Of a stretch of 6,141 nucleotides of DNA, positions 1 through 6,141 are shown piece after piece. How positions within the stretch are numbered: position 1 is the first letter of the stretch; each line of letters opens with the position of its first letter. Made by a program: the position numbers and the translations under genes. Below the pieces are notes generated by a model, which had not been told where the DNA came from, ran no database searches, and saw nothing but the letters and a program-made list of their open reading frames with translations. Origin of the DNA: Alphaproteobacteria bacterium (lineage in GTDB: Bacteria > Pseudomonadota > Alphaproteobacteria > UBA3830); contig JAFQBQ010000001.1 of NCBI GenBank assembly GCA_017416635.1, positions 1 through 6,141 on the forward strand, read 5' to 3'.

Positions 1-2401
1 ACAAAACATTGGTTTAATTAACTCATTATCTATTTTCGCAAAAATCAACAGATACGGTTTCATTGAAGCTCCTTACAGAAAAGTTGTTGATGGTAAAGTT
101 ACTGATGAAGTAGTTTATTTGTCCGCTTCAGAGGAAGTCGGGCACGCGATAGCTCAGGCGAATTCACCTATAACCGTTGATGGAAGATTTAAAGATGAAT
201 TGGTTGCTTGCCGATTGAACGGAGAGTTCATTAATACTCCTCGTGAAAATATCGAATTCATGGACGTTTCTCCAAAGCAGATTATTTCTATCGCTGCGGC
301 CTTGATTCCGTTCTTGGAAAATGATGACGCTAGCCGCGCACTTATGGGAGCGAACATGCAGAGGCAGGCCGTTCCTTTGTTGAGAGCGCAAGCTCCGTTG
401 GTCGGAACTGGTGTTGAAGGTGCGGTTGCGAGAGATTCCGGTGTTACCGTTCTTGCTGAGCATGATGGTATAGTTGATCAGGTGGATGCTGACAGAATTG
501 TTGTCAGAGCGATCGGACGTGATTCAAATGTCGGCGTTGACATATATAATTTGAGAAAATTCGAAAGAGCAAACCAAAGCACTTGCATTAATCAGAGACC
601 AGTAGTTAAACAAGGGGATTTGGTTAAGAAAGGTGATGTGATTGCTGATGGTTCCGCGACAGAGTTGGGCGAGCTCGCTTTGGGACATAACGTCCTTGTC
701 GGATTTATGTGCTGGCACGGTTATACATTCGAAGACGCTATCGTAATTTCAGAAAGATTGGTTCAGGATGATTACTTTACTTCCATTCATATTGAAGAAT
801 TCGAGGTAATGGCTCGTGATACCAAGTTGGGTAACGAAGAAATCACCAGAGATATTCCGAATGTTTCCGACGAAGCGTTGAGGAATCTCGATGAGGCGGG
901 AATTGTCCATATCGGTTCGGAAGTTAAGGCCGGAGATATTTTGGTCGGTAAAGTAACACCGAAAGGTGAGACCATGATGACTCCTGAAGAGAAATTGCTG
1001 AGAGCGATTTTCGGAGAGAGGTCTGCAGATATGAAAGATTCTTCTCTGCGTTTGCCTCCTGGAGTCAAGGGAACTGTTGTTGACGTAAAAATATTCTCGA
1101 GAATCGGTGTTGAGAAGGACGAAAGAGCGATTGCTATCGAGCAAAAGGAAATTGAGTCCTATAAAAAAGATATGGATGCCGAGAAAGCAATTTTCGAAAC
1201 GTCATATTTCAATAGATTGCGTCAGAAGTTGATAGGTCAGACGATTTCTTCAACGTCTGCCAGACTTAATGGCGTCGTGATTACGGAAGAGTATCTTGAT
1301 TCTGTAAATCGCAGTCATTGGCAGCATATAAATGTCACTGATAAAAAGGCGGCGAAGGATATCGCGGAACTTCACAGCGATTACAACGCTATTATTGCAA
1401 AACTCGAGAAAGACTTTAACGAGAAAGTCGAAAAGTTGCGCAAGGGCGATGAGTTGCCGACTGGCGTTTTGAAGATGGTTAAAGTTTATGTCGCGGATAA
1501 GAGAAAACTTCAGCCGGGAGATAAATTGGCAGGACGTCACGGAAACAAAGGTATCGTTTCTAGAATTGTTCCTGTTGAAGATATGCCGCATTTGGCAGAT
1601 GGAACTCCGTTGGATATTATTTTGAATCCGTTAGGTGTTACATCTCGTATGAACGTCGGACAAACTTTGGAGACTCATCTCGGATGGGCAGCAAAAGGTT
1701 TGGGAAAGAAAGTTCGAGAGGTTATCGAGAAGGTTCAATCTGATGAACAATTGATGGAGAATCTCCGCAATCAGTTGAAAGAAATATACAACACCAAAGA
1801 CGAAGTAAAAGACATCAATGAAATGACTGATTATGAAGTCGCGGATTTGGCGTCTCATGTCGTGAACGGTGTTCCTGTTTCGACTCCTGTATTCGACGGT
1901 GCGCGCGATGCCGATATTGTGAAGGCCTTAGAGTACTGCGGTTTGGATGGTTCGGGGCAAGTTCAGCTTTATGATGGGCGGACGGGTGATAAATTCGACA
2001 GAAAAGTCACGGTCGGATGCATATATATGTTGAAGCTACACCACATGGTCGACGATAAGATTCACGCACGTTCGATCGGACCTTACAGTCTTGTTACTCA
2101 GCAGCCGTTGGGCGGAAAAGCACAATTCGGCGGACAACGCTTCGGAGAAATGGAGGTCTGGGCTTTGCAGGCTTACGGTGCTGCTTATACTTTGCAGGAA
2201 ATTTTAACTGTTAAGTCTGACGATGTCGCCGGACGAACGAATGCCTACGAATCCATCATCAAAGGTGAGGAAAATATCGTTGCGGGTATTCCAGAGTCTT
2301 TCAACGTGTTGAGGAAAGAATTGTGCGGATTAGGCTTAGACTTCGAATTCCAGCAGAATGAAGTTTCGGCAGATGCAGATAACGATGTTCAGGTTGGATA
2401 G
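1..2401 (+). CDS. rpoB: DNA-directed RNA polymerase subunit beta, 5'-truncated
   Basis: This is the beta subunit of RNA polymerase, which forms one side of the catalytic cleft and is the rifampicin target. The frame is open from base 2, giving 799 residues before TAG at 2399-2401. The N-terminal part, about 560 residues by comparison with E. coli, lies outside the window. The first residues (QNIGLINS, then [11 protein letters not shown]) match the region just after rifampicin cluster I. The TTG at 119 is an internal leucine, not a start. Visible landmarks are NMQRQAVP at 353-376 (E. coli R687 region), FED at 728-736 (E. coli E813/D814), [10 protein letters not shown] near 950, GDK...GRHGNK at 1517-1549 with both active-site lysines (E. 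coli K1065 and K1073), SRMN near 1643, and the C-terminal [23 protein letters not shown] that docks on beta'. A charged, helical insertion lies at about 1106-1456. LETHLGWA (1667-1690) and HARSIGPYS (2063-2089) are alphaproteobacterial in style. A short acidic tail follows the conserved C-terminus. The I572 equivalent (17-19) and R687 equivalent (362-364) are wild type; resistance cluster I is not visible. Identity is certain. Confidence 0.99.
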   Translation, partial: QNIGLINSLSIFAKINRYGFIEAPYRKVVDGKVTDEVVYLSASEEVGHAIAQANSPITVDGRFKDELVACRLNGEFINTPRENIEFMDVSPKQIISIAAALIPFLENDDASRALMGANMQRQAVPLLRAQAPLVGTGVEGAVARDSGVTVLAEHDGIVDQVDADRIVVRAIGRDSNVGVDIYNLRKFERANQSTCINQRPVVKQGDLVKKGDVIADGSATELGELALGHNVLVGFMCWHGYTFEDAIVISERLVQDDYFTSIHIEEFEVMARDTKLGNEEITRDIPNVSDEALRNLDEAGIVHIGSEVKAGDILVGKVTPKGETMMTPEEKLLRAIFGERSADMKDSSLRLPPGVKGTVVDVKIFSRIGVEKDERAIAIEQKEIESYKKDMDAEKAIFETSYFNRLRQKLIGQTISSTSARLNGVVITEEYLDSVNRSHWQHINVTDKKAAKDIAELHSDYNAIIAKLEKDFNEKVEKLRKGDELPTGVLKMVKVYVADKRKLQPGDKLAGRHGNKGIVSRIVPVEDMPHLADGTPLDIILNPLGVTSRMNVGQTLETHLGWAAKGLGKKVREVIEKVQSDEQLMENLRNQLKEIYNTKDEVKDINEMTDYEVADLASHVVNGVPVSTPVFDGARDADIVKALEYCGLDGSGQVQLYDGRTGDKFDRKVTVGCIYMLKLHHMVDDKIHARSIGPYSLVTQQPLGGKAQFGGQRFGEMEVWALQAYGAAYTLQEILTVKSDDVAGRTNAYESIIKGEENIVAGIPESFNVLRKELCGLGLDFEFQQNEVSADADNDVQVG
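1106..1456 (+). other. RpoB lineage-specific insertion (SI2-like region)
   Basis: Between [11 protein letters not shown] and [14 protein letters not shown] lies a stretch of roughly 115 residues. It is rich in Lys, Glu and Asp with long helical, probably coiled-coil segments, for example around [15 protein letters not shown] and [15 protein letters not shown]. Bacillus-type beta subunits are much shorter here, while E. coli and other proteobacteria carry an insertion at this place. The boundaries are approximate. It lies on the outer face of the enzyme in E. coli and is not part of the active site. Confidence 0.7.
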
Positions 2402-2409
2402 GGAGAGGA
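2401..2409 (+). promoter_or_regulatory. Shine-Dalgarno sequence of rpoC
   Basis: The purine run GGGAGAGGA begins on the last base of the rpoB stop codon. Its AGGA core (2406-2409) ends 6 bases before the ATG at 2416, which is a normal spacing. It supports this ATG as the rpoC start. Its overlap with the rpoB stop suggests that terminating ribosomes may hand over to rpoC; that coupling is inferred. No promoter-like or terminator-like element fits in the 14-base gap. Confidence 0.85.
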
Positions 2410-2415
2410 TTAATT

Positions 2416-5400
2416 ATGAGTAATCAATTACAAAAGATTTTTGGTGAAATCAGCAGTCTGAATAAGTTTGATGCTATCAAAGTATCTGTATCCAGCCCTG
2501 AAAGAATTAGGTCATGGTCTTTTGGTGAAGTAAAAAAGCCAGAGACAATTAACTACAGAACATTTAAGCCTGAAAGGGATGGTTTGTTCTGTGCACGTAT
2601 TTTCGGACCAGTCCGCGACTATGAATGCTTGTGCGGAAAATATAAGCGCATGAAGTACCGCGGTGTAATCTGCGAAAAGTGCGGCGTCGAGGTGACCTTA
2701 TCGAAAGTTCGTCGTGAAAGAATGGGGCATATCGAATTGGCTTCGCCTGTCGCGCATATTTGGTTCACAAAATCACCTCCAAGCCGTATCGCTCTGTTGT
2801 TGGATTTAACATCCAGCGAAATGGAGAAGGTTTTATATTTCGAAAGCTATATCGTTATAGATCCGGGTATTACTCCTTTGGAGCAGAATCATTTGTTTAG
2901 CGAAGAGGATTATTTCAAAGCTCAGGATACTTACGGTGAAGATGCGTTTAAGGCAGGGATCGGGGCGGAAGCTCTCCGTGAGTTGCTCGCGAACATAGAT
3001 TTGCCTGCGGAAAAGGAAAAATTGCGTGAAGAGCTCAAAACGGTTCGTTCAGATATGAAGCGTCGTCGTTTGGTAAAGCGTTTGAAATTGATTGAAGCGT
3101 TTATCTCTTCAAATAGCCGTCCTGAATGGATGATTTTGCAGTGCATTCCAGTTATTCCGCCGGAATTGCGTCCGTTGGTTCCATTGGATGGTGGACGTTT
3201 TGCTACTTCCGACCTAAATGATTTGTATCGACGCGTTATTAACAGAAATAATCGTTTGAAGAGATTGTTAGAGCTGAAAGCGCCAGACATTATCGTGAAA
3301 AACGAAAAGAGAATGTTGCAGGAGGCCGTTGATGCTCTGTTCGATAACGGTCGTCGCGGTCGAGTGATTACCGGAACGGGACGTCGTCCGCTGAAATCGT
3401 TGTCAGATATGTTAAAAGGTAAGCAAGGAAGATTCCGTCAGAACTTGTTAGGTAAGCGTGTCGACTACTCGGGACGTTCCGTTATTATTGTCGGACCTGA
3501 ATTGAAGTTGCATCAGTGCGGATTGCCTAAGAAAATGGCATTGGAGTTGTTCCAGCCGTTCATTTACTCAAAACTCGAGAGATATGGTTTTGCTGCGACG
3601 TTGAAGGCGGCAAAGAGGATGGTTGAAAAAGAGCGTCCTGAAGTCTTCGATATCTTAGATGAAGTAATTAAAGAGCATCCGATTCTGTTGAACCGTGCTC
3701 CTACGCTGCACAGACTCGGTATTCAAGCTTTCGAGCCGGTGTTAGTCGAAGGAAAGGCGATAAAATTGCATCCGTTGGTTTGTACAGCATTCAATGCAGA
3801 CTTCGATGGAGACCAAATGGCGGTTCACGTTCCTTTGTCGATAGAAGCTCAGTTGGAATCTCGTGTTTTGATGATGTCTACAAATAACATATTGAGTCCA
3901 TCGAGCGGAAAGCCAATTATTTTGCCGACGAAGGATATTATTTTAGGCGTTTACTATTTAACTATGGAAAAAGCTGGAGAGCCGGGCGAGGGAATGGCGT
4001 TCTGCTCTTTGGGAGAAATTGAGCAGGCGTTGCAAGATGGCTTGGTTAGCTTGCACTCAAAGATTAAGGCCAGATATGAGCAAGTTCAGCCGGATGGTTC
4101 TGTAAAACAGTGTACAGCGGTGACTACACCTGGACGTATGATTCTGTGGCAGATATTCCCAAAGCATCCGAATGTCGATTTCAGTTTGGTAAATAGATTA
4201 ATTACCAGCAAGGAGTCGGCAAGTATAATTCAGACCATATATAATATATGTGGGCAGAAAAGTACGGTTATTTTCGTTGATCAGATGAAAGACCTTGGAT
4301 ATCTATATTCTACGAAGTCAGGTGTTTCTTACGGTAAGGATGATTTGGTCATTCCTTCACAGAAGAAAGATATTGTGAACGCGACGAAGAAGGTCGTTGC
4401 TGAATACGAGCGTCAGTATATGGATGGTTTGATTACCGCCGGTGAGCGTTATAACAAAGTTGTCGATGCTTGGTCAGCTTGCAGTGATAAAGTTGCGGAC
4501 GCTATGTTGAAAGTTGTCTCGAAAGAGGAAGTCGGGAAGCCAATGAACGCCATGTACATGATGGCACATTCAGGTGCTCGAGGTTCTTTGGCTCAGATGA
4601 GACAGGTCGCGGCTATGCGAGGATTGATGGCGAAGCCGTCGGGTGAAATTATCGAAACGCCAATTATTTCCAACTTCAAAGAAGGTTTGTCGGTGTTGGA
4701 GTACTTCACTTCAACGCACGGAGCTCGAAAGGGTATGTCCGATACAGCTTTGAAGACGGCAAATTCGGGTTACTTGACTCGTCGTTTGGTCGACGTCGCT
4801 CAAGATTGTGTTGTCGTAAAAGATGATTGCGGAACGAAGAAAGGGATATACATTCGCGATATTATTTCGGGTGGAGATGTTATTGCGCCTTTGACTGAAC
4901 GTGTCCTCGGTCGTACTCCTGTTAACGACGTTGTTGATCCGGCTACGGGTAACATTATTGTTAAGGCTGGTGAGATAATCGATGAAGAGTGCGCGAAACA
5001 GATAGAGAAAGCCGGAATTAACGAGCTTTATATTCGTTCTGTTCTTACTTGTGAGTGTGAGGACGGTATTTGCGCGAAATGTTATGGACGCGATTTGGCT
5101 CGTGGTCGTAAGGTCAACATCGGTGAGGCTGTCGGAATTATCGCAGCACAATCCATTGGTGAGCCTGGAACTCAGTTGACGATGCGTACTTTCCACGTTG
5201 GTGGTACTGCTCAGAAGGGAACGGAGTTGTCCTCGGTCGATGCGACTTACGATGGTCAGATTAAGCTGCGTAGCGAAAAAACCGTTACAAACAGCGAGGG
5301 TCAGAAGATCGTCATGAATAGAAATACCGAAGTCGTGTTGATGGATATGAACGGAAAGGAGCGTGCTTGCTACAAGTTGCCTTACGGTTCGCGTTTGTAC

Positions 5401-6141
5401 GTCTCGAACGGTGATAAAGTTCAGAAGGGAAGCAAATTGGCTGACTGGGATCCGTTCACTTCGCCTATCATCAGCGAAAGAGAAGGAACGGTTCAGTATA
5501 TCGACTTAGTCGATGGCGTTTCTTTGAAAGAATCTGTTGATGAGTCCACAGGACTTTCAACACACGTTGTGTCTGATTGGAGACAACAAGCCAGATATTC
5601 TGATTTGAAGCCGAGATTGATTCTGCGCGATAAGGATGGAAATCCAATTTTGTTACCGAGCGGTCAGGAAGTGAAATATTTCTTGATGGTGGATTCCGTT
5701 ATCTCAGTGAAAGATGGTGATGCGGTGAAGGTCGGTGATGTTTTGGCGCGTGTTCCAAGAGAATCTTCCAAGACAAGAGATATCACCGGAGGTTTGCCGA
5801 GAGTTTCTGAATTGTTCGAGGCAAGAGTTCCGAAAGATGCCGCTGTTATCAGTGAAATTGACGGACGTATTGAATTTGGTAAGGATTATAAGGGTAAGAA
5901 GAGAATCATTGTTCGCCCAGATAACGAAAATCTTGATCCTTACGAGTATTTGGTTCCGAGATGGCGTCAGGCTGCGGTTCGTGAAGGCGATATCGTCGCA
6001 AAGGGTGACATTTTGATCGAGGGAAACAAAGATCCGCATGATATTTTGAAAGTGTTGGGTGTTGAGGCTTTGGCTGATTACCTCATCAACGAAATTCAGG
6101 ATGTTTACAGACTGCAGGGTGTGAAGATTAACGATAAGCAC
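2416..6141 (+). CDS. rpoC: DNA-directed RNA polymerase subunit beta', 3'-truncated
   Basis: This is the beta' subunit, which carries the RNA polymerase catalytic magnesium site. I translated it codon by codon: 1242 codons are open to the window edge with no stop. About 150 C-terminal residues are missing relative to the roughly 1400 usual in proteobacteria; the last residues are VKINDKH. The ATG at 2416 has a good ribosome binding site and places landmarks within a few residues of E. coli numbering. In order these are: the N-terminal zinc site C71, C73, C86, C89 (ECLCGKYK...CEKCG); RPLKSL and [22 protein letters not shown] (rudder and switch 2, about 3388-3480); NADFDGD at residues 460-466 with Asp 462, 464 and 466 holding Mg; the bridge helix at about residues 753-795; the second zinc site C805, C879, C886, C889; and the trigger loop with M923, R924 and H927. 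A roughly 180-residue insertion splits the trigger loop before [11 protein letters not shown]. It lies 14 bases after rpoB and is presumably co-transcribed with it. Identity is certain; the sequence style is alphaproteobacterial. Confidence 0.99.
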   Translation, partial: MSNQLQKIFGEISSLNKFDAIKVSVSSPERIRSWSFGEVKKPETINYRTFKPERDGLFCARIFGPVRDYECLCGKYKRMKYRGVICEKCGVEVTLSKVRRERMGHIELASPVAHIWFTKSPPSRIALLLDLTSSEMEKVLYFESYIVIDPGITPLEQNHLFSEEDYFKAQDTYGEDAFKAGIGAEALRELLANIDLPAEKEKLREELKTVRSDMKRRRLVKRLKLIEAFISSNSRPEWMILQCIPVIPPELRPLVPLDGGRFATSDLNDLYRRVINRNNRLKRLLELKAPDIIVKNEKRMLQEAVDALFDNGRRGRVITGTGRRPLKSLSDMLKGKQGRFRQNLLGKRVDYSGRSVIIVGPELKLHQCGLPKKMALELFQPFIYSKLERYGFAATLKAAKRMVEKERPEVFDILDEVIKEHPILLNRAPTLHRLGIQAFEPVLVEGKAIKLHPLVCTAFNADFDGDQMAVHVPLSIEAQLESRVLMMSTNNILSPSSGKPIILPTKDIILGVYYLTMEKAGEPGEGMAFCSLGEIEQALQDGLVSLHSKIKARYEQVQPDGSVKQCTAVTTPGRMILWQIFPKHPNVDFSLVNRLITSKESASIIQTIYNICGQKSTVIFVDQMKDLGYLYSTKSGVSYGKDDLVIPSQKKDIVNATKKVVAEYERQYMDGLITAGERYNKVVDAWSACSDKVADAMLKVVSKEEVGKPMNAMYMMAHSGARGSLAQMRQVAAMRGLMAKPSGEIIETPIISNFKEGLSVLEYFTSTHGARKGMSDTALKTANSGYLTRRLVDVAQDCVVVKDDCGTKKGIYIRDIISGGDVIAPLTERVLGRTPVNDVVDPATGNIIVKAGEIIDEECAKQIEKAGINELYIRSVLTCECEDGICAKCYGRDLARGRKVNIGEAVGIIAAQSIGEPGTQLTMRTFHVGGTAQKGTELSSVDATYDGQIKLRSEKTVTNSEGQKIVMNRNTEVVLMDMNGKERACYKLPYGSRLYVSNGDKVQKGSKLADWDPFTSPIISEREGTVQYIDLVDGVSLKESVDESTGLSTHVVSDWRQQARYSDLKPRLILRDKDGNPILLPSGQEVKYFLMVDSVISVKDGDAVKVGDVLARVPRESSKTRDITGGLPRVSELFEARVPKDAAVISEIDGRIEFGKDYKGKKRIIVRPDNENLDPYEYLVPRWRQAAVREGDIVAKGDILIEGNKDPHDILKVLGVEALADYLINEIQDVYRLQGVKINDKH
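3793..3813 (+). other. RpoC catalytic NADFDGD motif
   Basis: This is the universally conserved loop whose three aspartates (residues 462, 464 and 466 here; 460, 462 and 464 in E. coli) bind the catalytic Mg ion for nucleotide addition. All three are present and are followed by QMAVHVPLS, so the polymerase is expected to be active. Confidence 0.98.
5221..5766 (+). other. RpoC trigger-loop insertion (SI3-type)
   Basis: About 180 residues separate the first half of the trigger loop (TMRTFHVGG, ending near 5205) from its continuation [11 protein letters not shown] (from 5773). This matches the position and approximate size of the sequence insertion SI3 that E. coli carries in beta' and that other proteobacteria share. 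Its ends are estimated from motif positions, not from an alignment. SI3 modulates trigger-loop folding, pausing and transcript cleavage in E. coli; that role is inferred here. The C-terminal part, with DWRQQAR and [10 protein letters not shown], resembles alphaproteobacterial SI3 as I recall it. Confidence 0.8.

Noticed and set aside
2..25. GQNIGLIN instead of GPNIGLIN in rifampicin cluster II, as a possible resistance change.
   Set aside because: I recall Q at this place in Rickettsia RpoB, so it looks like a lineage trait. The residues more usually linked to resistance here (N568 and I572 equivalents) are unchanged.
749..1144. Minus-strand open frame of 131 codons, with others at 154-463, 1250-1591 and 1631-1858.
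   Set aside because: All are antisense to conserved rpoB and have low-complexity translations with no recognisable domain.
119..2401. A complete rpoB-like gene starting at TTG 119.
   Set aside because: The frame is open from base 2, and the 39 codons before the TTG encode conserved RpoB sequence ([18 protein letters not shown]). The TTG is an internal leucine and the gene is cut by the window edge.
2402..2415. A possible promoter or terminator between rpoB and rpoC.
   Set aside because: The 14-base gap is filled by the ribosome binding site and a short AT spacer. It has no hairpin and is too short for a terminator.
2931..3290. Minus-strand open frame of 119 codons.
   Set aside because: It is antisense to the well-conserved RpoC segment leading to [19 protein letters not shown] and has no independent support.
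4711..5196. Minus-strand open frame of 161 codons.
   Set aside because: It lies entirely inside conserved rpoC on the opposite strand. Its translation is Ser/Asn/Thr-rich with no recognisable family, as expected for an antisense shadow.
5704..6141. Minus-strand open frame of 145 codons reaching the right edge, with a plus-strand frame at 5735-6016.
   Set aside because: Both overlap the intact rpoC frame, show no known motif, and are explained by rpoC codon composition.

Overview
The window holds two core genes on the plus strand and nothing else that I can support. They are the 3' two-thirds of rpoB (RNA polymerase beta subunit, cut by the left edge) and most of rpoC (beta' subunit, cut by the right edge). 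Together they cover the window except for a 14-base junction that carries the rpoC ribosome binding site. There is no RNA gene, mobile element, CRISPR array, repeat family or gene-free stretch over 300 bases.

The proteins point to Alphaproteobacteria. RpoB has [22 protein letters not shown] and SDDVAGRT. RpoC has [12 protein letters not shown] and the SEIDGR/EFGKDYK stretch, and it carries the large trigger-loop insertion found in proteobacteria. Base composition is moderate to AT-leaning and leucine is mostly TTG. RpoB also has GQNIGLIN where most bacteria have GPNIGLIN; I recall Q in Rickettsia. This suggests a host-associated or otherwise lower-GC alphaproteobacterial lineage rather than a high-GC free-living one. 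I cannot name a genus.

Layout: rpoB reads in frame from base 2 to a TAG at 2399-2401. A purine-rich Shine-Dalgarno sequence begins on the last base of that stop codon, and rpoC starts at ATG 2416, staying open to base 6141 (1242 codons, no stop). The order, the tight spacing and the absence of any visible terminator or promoter fit the usual rpoBC co-transcription. The two products form the catalytic cleft of RNA polymerase. RpoB supplies the NTP/RNA-contacting lysines and arginines. RpoC supplies the Mg-binding NADFDGD loop, bridge helix, trigger loop and two zinc sites. All key residues I could check are intact.

I looked for an undescribed system and found no evidence of one. The findings are minor: a few substitutions at normally conserved positions near the active site, an extra cysteine inside a zinc loop, and strong leucine codon bias.
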